A stretch of 64,000 nt of DNA from Scylla paramamosain (GCF_035594125.1 NC_087171.1:14323267-14387266); one strand, 5' to 3'. Numbered from the stretch's first letter, positions 1 through 13,007 are shown. A program made the numbers and translations. The notes: a model not told the origin generated them from the letters alone.

Positions 1-39
1 AATACTAGGAAGGAAGCAGTAGTAAACTTGATGCAAACG

Positions 40-43
<4 letters not shown>

Positions 44-131
<88 letters not shown>
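44..131 (+). repeat. (GA)n microsatellite
   Basis: About 44 uninterrupted GA units. The open frames of Arg-Glu or Ser-Leu repeats that cross tracts of this kind are artefacts. Confidence 0.98.
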
Positions 132-133
<2 letters not shown>

Positions 134-164
134 CTAATTTCTTCTATCATGTACAATATTCAGA

Positions 165-668
165 GTAGCGAGGAAAAAAAAGAGGAAAAAAAAACAAAAA
201 ACAAAAAAAGATGAGGAGGTGGAGAAGGCAGAGGGGCTTACGGGGAAATAAAGGTAGCAGACTGATGAAAGTTTGTAAAGTAGGAGGAAGAATAGCAGTT
301 TGTTTGGGTGGTGAGTTAGCTGGGTTGGCGGTGTAGAAGGAGGAGGACGAAAAGGAACAAGAAAGAGATGCGGAGAAAGATGGGGAAGAAAGGGAAAAGG
401 AAGGATGTGAAGAAAGGAAAGAAAAGAGGAAGAAAAGAGGATGAAAAGAAGGAAAAGGGAAAGAAAATAAAATAAAGAAGGCAGGGACGAGGAACAGAAA
501 AAAAAGAAGGGGAATGAGAAAGAAGAAGAATCGAGAACTAGGTACAGAGAAAAGAAGAAAAGCAGGAGGAAGAGCTGGAGAGGGAGAAAATAGGAAGACG
601 ATAAACTTTCTGGACGGAAATATGAAGGAAGAGGACGAATACAAAAAAAAAAAAAAAAAAGAAAAGAA
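165..668. other. Purine-rich domain, no gene
   Basis: About 500 bp in which the plus strand is dominated by A and G without one clean repeat unit, interrupted by short mixed segments near 290-340. It ends in a run of about 19 A (640-660). Stop codons are rare in some frames only because of composition, so Lys/Glu-rich (plus) and Phe/Ser/Leu-rich (minus) frames appear. I see no promoter, splice or domain evidence. Confidence 0.8.
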
Positions 669-1075
669 ATCCTTGTACCGAGAAACTTGTCTATCAATAA
701 CGAGGACGCCAGCTGGATTATTGCTACTGGAAAACCATGCGATAGGAAAGAAGAGAATAGAACAAGACAACCATAACATTTCACCACCTACCTCTTCTCT
801 TCCCTTTCTCTCAACGCTAGCAGGAAACGGAAGGAAACACCCGTCCTCTGCAGAAAAGGACATGAAAACTTAACATGAAGATTGAAATTATGCATAAAAG
901 AAATACTAAACTGCCTTTATTTTTTGGTACATTCTGCTAGGGGAGGATACGTGAGCTTACAGTATATATAGCAGTGTTTAACAGCTGCTGCCGTGACACT
1001 CAGCTTCCTGGGAGATAAAGATACGAGGAAAATAGAAAAAAACAAGGTAAATAACAGTTCTTTTTTTATTTATCT
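669..1075. other. Unique AT-rich DNA, nothing recognised
   Basis: Mixed composition with a few T runs and no repeat, RNA gene or protein similarity that I can name. Confidence 0.6.
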
Positions 1076-1077
1076 AA

Positions 1078-1440
1078 TAGCGGTTAGAGGAAGAGACTGA
1101 TGAAGAGGGTAGGAAGGGAAGGAGGGATGGGGGAGGAAGAGGAGGTGGAAGATTAGGAGGAGAAATAAGAGGAAGAGGAGACGGAAGAAAAGGAGGAAAA
1201 AAGAGGAGGAGAAGGAGGAGGAGAGGGAGGTGAAAGATTAGAGGGAGAAGTAACAGGAAAAGGAGGAGGTGTTTGTCAGGAAGGGAGATATAGGGAGATA
1301 CAAGAGTAATATTAAATAAAAACAAGGCAGAAGAATCACAGACATCCGTGACGCCAAGAGGAAAAGAAATGAGGGTGTGGCGTCTCGAGGAAGAGGAGAG
1401 GGTGGGGGAGGGGAAGAGAAGACAGAAGGGAGAGAAGAGG
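1078..1440. other. Purine-rich domain, no gene
   Basis: GGA/GAG-rich DNA with irregular spacing, similar in texture to 165-668. It looks like decayed GA/GGA repeat. It gives Ser/Leu/Pro-rich frames on the minus strand that have no domain signature. Confidence 0.75.
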
Positions 1441-1449
1441 CACATATTA

Positions 1450-1680
1450 AGGGCGGCGATGATGCTCTTGATAACACTCGGCAGTCCCCAGGGAGGTCTG
1501 GCTGTGTCTTGGCGTGTAGGGTTCCCGGGCGAGCGAGGAAATCCCTCCCACTCCCCCTCGTGGCCATGAACAGAGCCAGTCTTGCATGGTGCGCCTCGCT
1601 CGCTATCCTCTCCATCAGATTTTCACCCTCGCCAGACACGTGTAGCTGCACCAGGCGCGTATCAAGGGTCACCTGAATAC
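1450..1680 (-). other. GC-rich, CpG-containing unique segment
   Basis: A patch of higher GC and CpG than its surroundings. The minus strand is open across it (peptide contains VQLHVSGEGENLMERIASEA) and an AG follows a poor pyrimidine stretch near 1671. I cannot identify the peptide. The frame continues into purine-rich junk at its C-terminal side, so this is at most a weak exon candidate. Confidence 0.15.
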
Positions 1681-1719
1681 TTTCATACGTCATCACCTTT
1701 AATGAAGAGAGTATCGTGT

Positions 1720-2040
1720 CTCTCAATGCTTTTTTTGTTTTTTTGTTTTTTGTCTGGTTTTTATTCGGTTATTTCATCGATGTTTGTTTACGTTTGCTGC
1801 TGCTGCTTATTTTTTATTTTTTGCTTCCCGTTTTTTCGTGATTGACTGAATTGTTGCGATTATCTTGTCTGATTTTTTTTTCATTTTTTTCTTATTTCAT
1901 CGATGACAGTTTACATTTACTGTTTTTTTTCGTGTTTGAGTCAATATTGGAGTTGTGAGCACAGTGATAATAATTGAAGGTCGCACCACGCGTGCATGAG
2001 CATAAATCTTATAATGTGACGAGAATCGGAGCCAGTAAAT
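1720..2040. other. T-rich unique DNA
   Basis: Runs of 6-10 T separated by mixed sequence. Nothing else seen. Confidence 0.6.
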
Positions 2041-2323
2041 TCACATAAATTTTTGATGACTTACATTACTACGAAATTTATTAACTTTATCCTCGCCACA
2101 ACGCACCATTGGAGTTGCGAAGAAAATGCAAAATGTAATAATTCGGTAAAACTTCCAATTGTTTTTCTTTTTCGCGTGTTTGTCATCGACCTCCCCGTCA
2201 GGCGGCAGCGCCTTGCCGTTGTGCCCTGCCTTGCAAACACCGCGTCCTCGTGCCTCGCCCAGCACACTCACGGCGTCCTGACAAACATAGGTATCTATTC
2301 CTGTTGCTGCCGCTACTTCCATA

Positions 2324-2408
2324 TTGCTGCTGCTGCTGCTGCTACTACCACGAATGTCACTGCAATAACCGGTGCAAAAACAGCAGCAGCAGTAGCAACA
2401 TCATCATC

Positions 2409-2457
<49 letters not shown>

Positions 2458-2481
2458 GCAACAACAACAACAACAACAAGA
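2324..2481 (+). repeat. Compound triplet array (GCT)n-(CAG)n-(CAA)n
   Basis: A short GCT run near 2328-2344, a CAG run near 2381-2396, ATC units, then about 26 CAA units with one CAG interruption. Read in one plus frame it is poly-Thr, in another poly-Asn. Nothing around it supports translation. Confidence 0.95.
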
Positions 2482-2520
2482 GGGATTCCTACTACAGTTA
2501 TTACTATTTCTGTGTATTAA

Positions 2521-3063
2521 GACCATAATTTTCGTAATTACAATTAGTAATCATAATGGCAATAAAGATGTTGATAATGATAATTTTTATTACTGTTATT
2601 ACCATTAGTACCACTGATATTTCTATTATTAGACTATTATAAACGCCGCGACACATTCCGGCACTAATGACCGAAGGTTAAAAAGTTGAATAATTTCCTA
2701 GATAAACACTAAAAAAAAAAAAAAAAACATGACCGTCCTCGCCTTACTACCAAACACTCGACAAACACTCTTGCCTTCCGTGTCGGCGCAACACACTGAC
2801 GAAACAAATTTTTTTTTAATCATTTCTTTTTATCATGACATTATATTACGTTTCAATATTGGATTGCCTTATCAAGACACTCGTGATACGACGCTTAGAA
2901 TGTGAACCCGCACTGGACCGAGTCACGCGACGGGGAGGAGTTGCCGAGTGTTATTCCGGCCATGCATGCCAGGCAGGGTGCGTCGACTTCGCTGCAGGGG
3001 CGGGGACGGGAGCAGGGGCGGCATGAGGGTGAGGACGAGGACGAGGGGAAGGTAGTAACGAAG
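2521..3063. other. Unique AT-rich DNA then a short GC patch
   Basis: 2521-2890 is AT-rich with a 17-nt A run near 2712. 2900-3060 is GC-richer (GGGGCGGG motifs) and leads into a CA run. No gene or RNA recognised. Confidence 0.5.

Positions 3064-3064
<1 letters not shown>

Positions 3065-3101
<37 letters not shown>
3065..3101 (+). repeat. (CA)n microsatellite
   Basis: About 18 CA units. Confidence 0.97.
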
Positions 3102-3102
<1 letters not shown>

Positions 3103-3439
3103 CTCACAAGTCACTCACACGCAAACATACGAGAGGGTAATCTTGGTGATGCAGAAGTAAGGAAAACGTAAAGTAGGGAGGGTGTTCTTTATTCTTTCGT
3201 GTAATATTCAAGAGTACAGGTGTTGTTGGGTGTGGTGTTGTGTTGTTTAGACGTGTTACTTGTTTGAGGTGGTGCGGTGTTGCGTTGCTTTTGTATGTAG
3301 GAAGGGCATTGGCTAAGGGCAATAAAAAGACCGAAAAAAGGCCCAATGAGAGTGCCGAAAAGGTCAAATGTGTTGTGATGTTGATGACTAAGTGTTAGAT
3401 TCTCTTTTGTTTTCTTGGTTTATTTTATTTATTCGTTTT

Positions 3440-3573
3440 ACCTTCATTAAGTCCTTCATTCATTCCATTCATCGTTCTGTCTATTCATTCTTCCTTTCTT
3501 CTTTTCAACAAATTTTTTTTTCATTCATTAATTTTATCCACCCACCCATCCATCCATCCTTTCTTTCTTTCTT

Positions 3574-3607
<34 letters not shown>

Positions 3608-3625
3608 TCTTTTCTTCTCTTTCTT
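3440..3625 (+). repeat. Degenerate (TTCA)n / (CTTT)n array
   Basis: Imperfect TTCATTCA units, then CCATCCAT, then CTTT units from about 3559. A tetranucleotide region in mutational decay. Confidence 0.85.
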
Positions 3626-3829
3626 TCCACATTTCTCTAAATCGTCCCTTCACGTTCTGCAGATTGAAGGTAGCGTGACAAAGTGGTATAGAAACTAGTA
3701 TATGCAAATAGGTTTTCATTTTTTTATATATATTTTTTTCAGTATTTTCATGTTTATTTCCTTTCCCATGAGTAACTTTTTCACCAGAACTGCACCTCAC
3801 TGTAACATTGCACCACGCTACGTTTTTGC

Positions 3830-3862
3830 CTCACCACCACTACCACCACCACCACCACCACT
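3830..3862 (+). repeat. (CAC)n triplet tract
   Basis: About ten CAC/CCA units with one substitution. Confidence 0.9.
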
Positions 3863-4194
3863 ATACATACCGTCCTACAAAACTACACTAACAACTACAC
3901 TCTCCCATCATTTCCACACACTCATCAGTAAGGAGCATTTCTGTTAAGCATAAAGAAGAAGAAGAAGAAAAAAAACCCTCAATTTTCCACTGATCAAAGA
4001 AAACTTGTGAAAAAAAAAATGGAGTTCTGGTTGGTCACTTTACTTCCGCATGTCTCTTGATACACCTCCCTTGATATATTCCAAGTTAGCGAGGGGAAAA
4101 CGAAAGCAGGGAGAGGATTCCACAGCATATCACCACCACTGCTCTCTCCATCACTGCCATCATTCCATGTACTCCTGCATTCACTGAGAGCCGT

Positions 4195-4398
4195 CATTCT
4201 TACTGGGCTTTCACTAGGACTACATTTTAAGGGCCACAGAGATGATTGGTCGTGTTCTCGTGAAGTTTCCCGCATACTACAGTGGAAAATCCTTGTTAAA
4301 CTATCACTAGAATCATGAAAACAGCACTGGAAACACTAAATATCTTCCAGCGGAGTCTGTTCAATATAGTTGAGTTAGGGAAGGCTTGAGAATACGGT
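4195..4398 (+). mobile_element. Foldback element, subfamily B, copy 1
   Basis: Contains the family core TATCACTAGAATCATGAAAA (4297-4316) preceded by GGCCACAGAGATGATTGGTC and followed by a GTCTGTTC block, ending GCTTGAGAATACGG. The same ordered blocks occur at 5625, 31699, 62311 and 63728, all on the plus strand. It encodes nothing. It is related to subfamily A by the shared TCACTAGAA core and the GAATAC end. Confidence 0.7.
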
Positions 4399-4399
4399 C

Positions 4400-4747
4400 C
4401 TCAGTTTCTCAGTATTTCCGGGCTCCTCTGTGTATAGCTGGTGCATTTTTTTCACTCGCTTCCCCTTCCGTTCTTCCTTCACTGCTCGGTCAATAAGCGG
4501 ATAGAGGGACGGACGAACAGAGGCGCGGTGTACAGAGCTGCCGTTTTTGGATCATCCGCTCGGAAAATCATGGCCGAAAAACACACAGCCTTCTGGAGGA
4601 ATGTTGATGGTGCACCGGTATCGCTTTGACTTTATCTGGATTTAGTGAGATATTGACACACGGATAAAAATTAAATGGCGCTGCTGGGAAAGATAAACAT
4701 TCTGAATAAAAATCTCGCCACCCCTTTCCGTGCACGCATCAGAAATT

Positions 4748-4748
<1 letters not shown>
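4400..4748. other. Unique DNA
   Basis: Mixed composition, a short plus frame ending near 4629 with no recognisable domain. Confidence 0.4.

Positions 4749-4749
<1 letters not shown>

Positions 4750-4823
<74 letters not shown>
4750..4823 (+). repeat. (GA)n microsatellite
   Basis: About 37 perfect units. Confidence 0.98.
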
Positions 4824-4824
<1 letters not shown>

Positions 4825-5062
4825 ACATTTTGGACTATCTATCGGGCGCCCGTCACTAACAGCACCGTATTTAACATTAACAGCTGGCGTCACTGTTGGT
4901 TCGGAACGACTTTTTGGAGATGTTTATGATTGGCGGAGTCCGATACATGGCCGCGCACGTAATTGATTCAATAACTCGCCACTTGCCATGTTAAGTGTGA
5001 TTGGTAACGGGTCTGTACTTCCTGTGTGATGGACGCGCCGTGTGGTGTGTTTAGGGAGGGCA

Positions 5063-5208
<146 letters not shown>

Positions 5209-5300
5209 ACTATAACATGTATTGATTCTCGGTAATTTTCGTGGATATAAAAGTGTGTGTGTGTGTTTTTACTGTATCAAGTGAACGCTGTTGTCATTCC

Positions 5301-5323
5301 GCTCTCTCTCTCTCTCTCTCTCT
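5301..5323 (+). repeat. Short (CT)n tract
   Basis: About 11 units. Confidence 0.9.
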
Positions 5324-5502
5324 GATCTATATGGCCACGTTCTATGCAGTAAAGAAAAGTGGTAATCGGAAAGAAATATTGGGTGGGGACTCAAACCATG
5401 CGGCACACCAGCAGTTACCGTGCCTGACTAACACACCTTCACTCACGTACTGGATGAGGCACTTCTTTTGTATCATCTGGAATGCTCATGATGTGTAGTG
5501 GA

Positions 5503-5533
5503 GTGTGTGTGTGTGTGTGTGTTTTTGTGTGTG
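5503..5533 (+). repeat. (GT)n tract with TTTT interruption
   Basis: GT run broken by one TTTT. Confidence 0.9.
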
Positions 5534-5624
5534 TTTAAGAGAGGCAGGTAGAAAGACAATATGCAAAGAAATTAAAACGTTATTGATAAAAAAAAAAAAA
5601 ACTAAGCTCTAGACAACAATCTCT

Positions 5625-5830
5625 CATTCTTAAACACCTTATTCTCTTATCATGACAATTTCAAATGTTCAAAGGTCTCGCAGATAATTAATCGGGCTCT
5701 GAAGGCTATTTTTTTCATTGAGAGTGCAGAATCCTTTACTAGAATCATGAAAACGTACTTGAATACCCCTATAACATACACTAAAGCCTGTTCAAAGCTG
5801 TCGAGATAAGACGAGGAAACGTTTGAGTAA
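5625..5830 (+). mobile_element. Foldback element, subfamily B, copy 2
   Basis: Opens with ATTCTTAAACACCTTATTCT, the decayed left end. It carries TTCAAAGGTCTCGCAGATAA, then CTAGAATCATGAAAACGTAC (core) and GCCTGTTCAAAGCTGTCGAG, and closes GAAACGTTTGAG. The block order matches copies 1 and 3-5, with small deletions. Confidence 0.72.
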
Positions 5831-5854
5831 AGGAAGGAGTGTTTCAAGAACTTC

Positions 5855-6170
5855 AGCACACCACCACCACCACCACCATCCAAACAACAAACCATTAACC
5901 AAAGTCTAAAGTTCTCGCACAGACTACTACACAAGATACCGCATTAGACTGAGCACCGCCCCTAATCCTGACACTGTCCATGCACTTCCCTTGCGGCGCG
6001 GCGCTTCAAAGCTTACTATTTAACACTCTATAAGGGTTTGGCGACGCTAGGAAATATGGGTCCGGCCGAGATCTTGTATACCAACAGAGGACCGAAGATG
6101 CAAGGCAGACGATATAAGAAATAGCCAAAATATTTTGTTAACGAGGCGAGCAGTTGGTCATTAGTGGCAT
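5855..6170. other. Short (CCA)n then unique DNA
   Basis: Six or seven CCA units near 5857-5878, then unique sequence including a GC-rich stretch near 5985. No gene seen. Confidence 0.6.
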
Positions 6171-6171
6171 G

Positions 6172-6173
<2 letters not shown>

Positions 6174-6248
<75 letters not shown>
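6174..6248 (+). repeat. (GA)n microsatellite at a MITE breakpoint
   Basis: About 37 perfect units. It lies exactly where the MITE copy at 6249-6385 loses similarity to its relatives. Confidence 0.97.
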
Positions 6249-6251
<3 letters not shown>

Positions 6252-6385
6252 ATAAAAAGATGATAAAAGTAATATATTTTGTAATTTCTAGCCAGTGCAA
6301 TGTTTGGAGGTGGCTGTAGAACAAGAAAAGATGTCTCAGAGTGGTTAGTAATTAAGTGAAGATGTGTCAGATAGCAGCGAGAGGG
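6249..6385 (-). mobile_element. TTAA-type (piggyBac-like) MITE, truncated copy
   Basis: On the minus strand it starts CCCTCTCGCTGC at 6385 with TCAA outside, then matches the copies at 19895, 31438 and 46799 through CAGCCACCTCCAAACATTGC and GGCTAGAAATTACAAAAT. The distal half of the element, including its second terminal repeat, is replaced by the GA run. No coding capacity. Confidence 0.7.
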
Positions 6386-6389
6386 TTGA

Positions 6390-6712
6390 ATCTTGTAGCA
6401 AATCAGTAGAAAGTCACACTAGTCTTGTTTTCGTGTCTTGTGTGGACAATGGCAAAAGACAACGAGTGCATTTATCAGTAAGTTACAACAATACTCTGGC
6501 TCTTGTGTCTCCTCAGCCACTAAACTGAGTCTGCTTACAAGCTTACTGGCTCTGATCAGGGCTTCTGTCCCACCCACACACGACCTCCTTCTCCATTACA
6601 CCATCGATCAAGGAGTTTACTCAGGACGGAATCTGTCTCTCTGAGTTTTCCGTGGCCCAAATTGTATCTTTGCACGAGGAATTGACTGTGCTTCTGCTCC
6701 GGCTGCCTTGCA
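6390..6712. other. Unique DNA
   Basis: Mixed composition. An open plus frame of 68 codons has no recognised domain. Nothing else seen. Confidence 0.5.

Positions 6713-6715
<3 letters not shown>

Positions 6716-6769
<54 letters not shown>
6716..6769 (+). repeat. (GT)n microsatellite
   Basis: About 27 units. Confidence 0.98.
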
Positions 6770-6816
6770 TTTGTGTTTGCGGAGTGCGACGAGGACTAAT
6801 CTGAGCTTAGAAACAC

Positions 6817-7597
<781 letters not shown>

Positions 7598-7640
<43 letters not shown>
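7598..7640 (+). repeat. (CT)n microsatellite
   Basis: About 21 units, flanked on the right by 300 bp of purine-rich DNA. Confidence 0.97.
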
Positions 7641-7643
<3 letters not shown>

Positions 7644-7674
7644 CTCTTCTCTTATCGTATGTACCAACTAGTTA

Positions 7675-7992
7675 CGCCGGGTGAATGTTGGAAGAAGTGG
7701 AGCAAGGGGAGAGGAAAAATAAGAGGAAGGAATAGGAGAAAAGGCGGAAAAGAGGAACATGGATGAACAGAGAAAGCCGCTTGTACGAAAGAGTTGAGGA
7801 GAGGGATGAAGAGGGGAAAGAACAACGGGAGAATAAGGAATGAGGGTAAAAATTCAAGAACCTTAGGGAGAGAGAGAGAGAAGGGAGAAATACACAACGA
7901 GAACCAGGAGGATGAAGAGATGCAGAATAGAAAGAGAGGAAATGAGAGAAGTGAAAGAGGAAATTGGTAGGGAAAACAAAACCTAACAAGGT

Positions 7993-7996
<4 letters not shown>
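7675..7996. other. Purine-rich domain, no gene
   Basis: AGAGGAA-type DNA leading into the GA run at 7997. It looks like eroded GA repeat. Confidence 0.75.

Positions 7997-8086
<90 letters not shown>
7997..8086 (+). repeat. (GA)n microsatellite
   Basis: About 45 units. It is separated by 50 bp from the next GA run and in the same orientation. Confidence 0.98.
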
Positions 8087-8088
<2 letters not shown>

Positions 8089-8134
8089 AATTATGTAATG
8101 CTTGACATTTTCATTGGCCTTTCAAGATACATTC

Positions 8135-8735
<601 letters not shown>

Positions 8736-8925
8736 GGTTATGGAGTTGTGTGTGTGTGTGGAGGGGGAAGGAAGGAAAGGGTGTAGCTGTTTCTGGTGTT
8801 GTTTAGAATACCACTAACAGCTGAGACAGAGGGGTAGTGGTTATGATATGGTACGTATGTGTGTGAGTGTGTGAGTGTGTGTGGAAGGGAGGTGTTTCCG
8901 TTTGTAAACATGTAGACGAGCTTAC

Positions 8926-8928
<3 letters not shown>

Positions 8929-9011
<83 letters not shown>
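8929..9011 (+). repeat. (GT)n microsatellite
   Basis: About 41 units, inside the decayed array. Confidence 0.98.
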
Positions 9012-9012
<1 letters not shown>

Positions 9013-9170
9013 GGTGAAAGATAAAAGAACACAAGAGAAGAACGTACAGCAGCTGACTCATTAGTCATTTGGTGTGTGATAAATTATAGTATGTAATCTG
9101 AAGTAAAGTGTTTCCATTTTTTTAAGAGGGAGATAAGAGTACTCCTTTGTGTTTGTAGGAGAGAAAGGGT

Positions 9171-9287
<117 letters not shown>

Positions 9288-9509
9288 TATAAGAGGGAGG
9301 GAGGAATAGAAGGTAGGCGTTTCCGTTCACAAACACGTAGACAAGCTGAGTGACTCGAGGCAGCCCTTGCATTAATCATGAGTGACGAACATCCTTCCAG
9401 GTAAAGCGACTCGTGTGTATAACAACCTGAATACGTGCTCACTACTCACTGTTTTCCCATTTTTGTGTTTATGTTCCTGGCGGGAGGGAGGGAGGGCGAG
9501 GGAGGACGG

Positions 9510-10286
9510 GGAATGTAAATATAATGCGAAAACACACACCCTCGTTTTTAATCCACGTTACTGAGCCTGGGTGACTGTGTTCGAGGGGACGAAAAGGTGT
9601 GGCTCTAAATTACTATACACTGTGGAAGTTCCTTTTTTTAGTTTGGACCTCGGTATTAAATAACACGAAAACATACACTTCCACGTTTTGAATCCCTGTT
9701 ACAAAGCTCCCAAATACATCGACACAAGCAAACAGGTTCAATAGGGAGGAGGGCGGGAGTGTTTAAATTACCATACAGAGTCTAAGCTCCTCTTCGTGAG
9801 TGCCTCGACATTATCATCATAGGTATAATGCGGAAATAGACACGCTCTTTTTAAATCCACGTTGTTGAGCTTCTAAACACCGACATAGATGAATAGGTTG
9901 AAAGAGGACGAGTAGGAGGTGATGTAGATTCTTCTGTACCTGCACATTACCGTCATTACCACGATACAAAAACACACACACGCACTTTTGAATCCATGCT
10001 ATTGAACTTCTAAACACAGACAGAGGTGAATAGGTTCTGGGAAGACGAGAAGAGGGGGTGAACTTAAACTTATCCAATGGGAAGTAGGTTCTTAAATATC
10101 TGGACATTACCACAATCGCTATAATACAGAAAATACACGTTCCCTTTTCAAATCCACGTTGTTGATCTTCTAAACACAGACAGAGGTGAATAGGTTTTGG
10201 GAACACAAAGAGAGGAGGTGGATCTAGATTATCTTCAGGTAAGTAGATTTTTAAACACCTGAACATTACCACCACCACAACAATAC

Positions 10287-10375
<89 letters not shown>

Positions 10376-10665
10376 AAATCCACTGGTGAGCTTCTGAACA
10401 CCGACAAAGGCGCCTGGGTTAGAGTGGAAGGAGAATTAGCGGGTTTAGATTACCACATAGTGTGTAGGTTCCTCAGTACCTGAACATTATATCCACCAAT
10501 ACAATACGCAAACACACACCCGCGCTTTTAATCCGCGTAACTCCACCTCTAAACACCGACAGAGGCGAGTAAGTTCAAGGGGGGACGAGGATGAGTGGGC
10601 CTGAATTACCATAGAGCGTGTGAGTTCCTCTCCGTCAGTGCCCGAACATTATCACCAGAGTATTT
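9510..10665 (+). repeat. Diverged satellite array, seven monomers
   Basis: Seven units in direct orientation. Each has an AATAC/AATGC then AAAACACAC block, a TTTAATCCACG-like anchor (at 9551, 9691, 9854, 9991, 10151, 10377 and 10530), TTCTAAACACCGACAGAGG, GAATAGGTT, a GGGACGAGGA-like patch, a TTAGATTACCA-like block, GTAGGTTCCT and ACCTGAACATTA. Anchor spacing is 140, 163, 137, 160, 226 and 153 bp. The long spacing is caused by a microsatellite expansion in unit 6. Adjacent monomers are only moderately alike, so the array is old and not homogenised. Open frames across it are not genes. Confidence 0.88.
10290..10372 (+). repeat. (AC)n(TC)n compound microsatellite inside satellite monomer 6
   Basis: About 18 AC then about 23 TC units, at the position where other monomers have only AAAACACACAC or similar. 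Confidence 0.97.
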
Positions 10666-11080
10666 TAGCGGCGACGTTCCCAGGTGGACGTTAGCGGGTA
10701 ATGGGGCGCTTCTCCCTGACCGATGTGATCCAGTGGCGGCGGGGATCCAGGGAGCGAGATTTCCGTCGTGTGTAAATCGGATTTGTTTTAGGGGGAAACT
10801 GAGGGAGAGAAGAGACGAGGGCCCGTATAGTAGATAGGGTAGAGGGACCTCCGTATTAGTAGTAGTAGTAGTAGTATAACCTCACTGGCTTCATTAAAGC
10901 GACTCTAGGCATTGAGATAGAAAGGACAATAAATATCCACTCAGAAACCTCGTTAGTTTTGTTCGTATTCGTGTTCAGGCGAGCCACACGAGACTTGTTT
11001 GTTTGTTACGCAGGGTCTTACTGACTGAGGTATTGAAATGGTTTCTATTAGGTTTGGTTTTGGATAAGATTCTTCCTTTC
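10666..11080. other. Unique DNA with a short (AGT)n tract
   Basis: GC-moderate to 10850, then seven AGT units (10855-10875), then unique AT-rich DNA. No gene recognised. Confidence 0.6.
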
Positions 11081-11084
11081 CTGG

Positions 11085-11330
11085 TTTTCCTTGATTCTCT
11101 TCTTTGTTTTTTTTTTTTTTTTCTTTATTTTTGGTATGGTCTGTGATGTCTATTTTATTTTTTTGTTCTTTTTTTTCTTGTTCGTTTGCTTTACTCTTCC
11201 TTCCCTTTATTTTTCTTCTTTCTTTCTTCCTTTTCCATTTCTTATTTTTCCTTTTTTGTATTACACTCTTGCTTTCTTCCTTCGTTCCTTTCAATCATCT
11301 TTCACTTCCTTCCTTGGTACACATACACTA
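11085..11330. other. Pyrimidine-rich domain
   Basis: T/C-rich DNA with runs of T. It produces Phe/Leu/Ser-rich frames in all three plus frames, which is a compositional effect and not evidence of a membrane protein. Confidence 0.75.
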
Positions 11331-12149
11331 CATATCCTATTTTCATTCGCCACAACCATTTCTCTGTCTGCCTGTCCTTTCGTGTGGGCCAATATTTGAT
11401 GTTTATTCCCACCCCTCCCCCAACAGCGTGCTCCTGCCATTGCTAGCTTGGGGGCGTGGCGGGGGAAGAACAAATATTATGAGCATTCTGTGGGCCTGCC
11501 TGTATGTTTGTGTGCCCGTCTACCCGTCTCTCCACCTGTCTGTCTTATGTCCGTCCTATATTATATGTCTTGTATGAAGGCTGTCGAAGGTAATGAGCAT
11601 GGAGAGATTGAGAGGAAAGTAGGGAGAGAGAAAGTATAAGGGAGAGTCTGTCATGGGTTGCTGAGTGTTTCGTTCTCCCTTTCAGCTTTATCAGTGTTAT
11701 ATTTTATGCATTTCGCTCCTGGATAAACTTTTCTATTGGTAGGCCGCAAGTTTGTCGTCCATTTTGATTACTTTTGTGGTGGCGATTGTTGGTCTCCGCC
11801 TGGATCCTTTGTTTGCTTTGGTATTAGTCAGCTGTGCGGGTAACTCTGGTGTTGATGGCACTAGAAATTGTGATGACTTTCTGGTGTTTGAAGTGGTGGG
11901 AGTGGATGTGTATTACTATGAGTGCTTTGTTTATCTGTTTGCCTCGCGTATTCATTGTGAGGATGGAAAATCTGAAGATAGAATTCATACTCTTGAGTGT
12001 GCTGAGTTGTCGATGAACTATTATAAAAAAAAATACAAGATTCCTGAAATTTAGACAAAGGAAAGGAAGGTCTGTTTGTGTGCCTGTCTGCTTGTCTCGC
12101 TTTTTCGTAACAGTGAGCCCGAATTTTGATTAAAACTAACACCACCCAA
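11331..12149. other. Unique DNA, no gene recognised
   Basis: Mixed composition. A plus frame of about 100 codons (11752-12054) has no motif I recognise, ends in an A run and has a similar-length frame opposite it on the minus strand. Confidence 0.45.
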
Positions 12150-12500
12150 CACAGAAAGATCGATTATGTACTGCAAACTTGAGAGATTTAAAAGACTCCG
12201 ACTCTGTGAAAATATGCTAATACTGTTAACTTTTCACTGCTATTTACTCATAGTTCCTTAATGATAAACTATCCAGGAACATTATTTTTGTTCCACAAGT
12301 GCCTCTGAACATTTTACTGGCTGTATATTGGAAGATCTATTCATGTAATCCATTTTCCTTCCTTTATGTTTTTTTTATAAAGGTTTTATACAATGCTCGA
12401 CAAACCTGTATACTGCAAGACAACAAGATTTCAAACACTCCGACTCTGTCAAAGTGTGACCCAATGACTAACGATATTAAGAAACTGAAGACAAAAAAAA
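12150..12500 (+). repeat. Two-unit tandem duplication, period about 240 bp
   Basis: TATGTACTGCAAACTTGAGA with GACTCCGACTCTGTGAAAAT downstream (12165-12215) recurs as TGTATACTGCAAGACAAC with CACTCCGACTCTGTCAAAGT (12408-12457). Confidence 0.72.
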
Positions 12501-12875
12501 TCATAAGTACATGTAACGACTAGCGAGTGTGCCAAAGTTTGAATGTCCGTTAGTGTCGGTAAGTGTCCGTGCGTGTTCTGGACTTGATTGTGTAGAGGCG
12601 AGGTGTCATAACCACCACCGCGTGCTCGACTAATACATGCCGAGGAGAAAGACTGAGCTCGTGTTTTTCGTAGGTGACAGTACACAGGAAACGTCTGCGA
12701 CACCTTGATTATCACACGGTGGCCTGGGAGTGGGCGTGTGGAGGCAGGCTGCTGTGAGATAGTGGCTCTGATTGAGGTGGTGTGGGGTTAGGTTAGGTTA
12801 GTAGTTAGGAATCTTATTTTCACCTCAGTATGGGATTCGTTACTTATTTATTGCTGTTCATATATCCCTTTTGAG
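12501..12875. other. Unique DNA with a short (TTAGG)n block
   Basis: Mixed sequence. At 12785-12810 it reads GGTTAGGTTAGGTTAGTAG, three to four arthropod telomere-type units. Confidence 0.7.
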
Positions 12876-12995
<120 letters not shown>

Positions 12996-13007
12996 GATGT
13001 TATGCCA

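Noticed and set aside
5387..5445. Possible tRNA-derived SINE promoter on the minus strand (B-box-like GGTTTGAGTCC, A-box-like TGAGTGAAGG)
   Set aside because: The B box is close to consensus, but the A box misses a conserved G and the sequence does not fold into a cloverleaf or T arm that pairs. No repeat body or tail follows.
9817..10407. 196-codon minus-strand frame with internal peptide repeats
   Set aside because: The repeats are the satellite monomers read in frame, and it includes an (AC)n(TC)n run.
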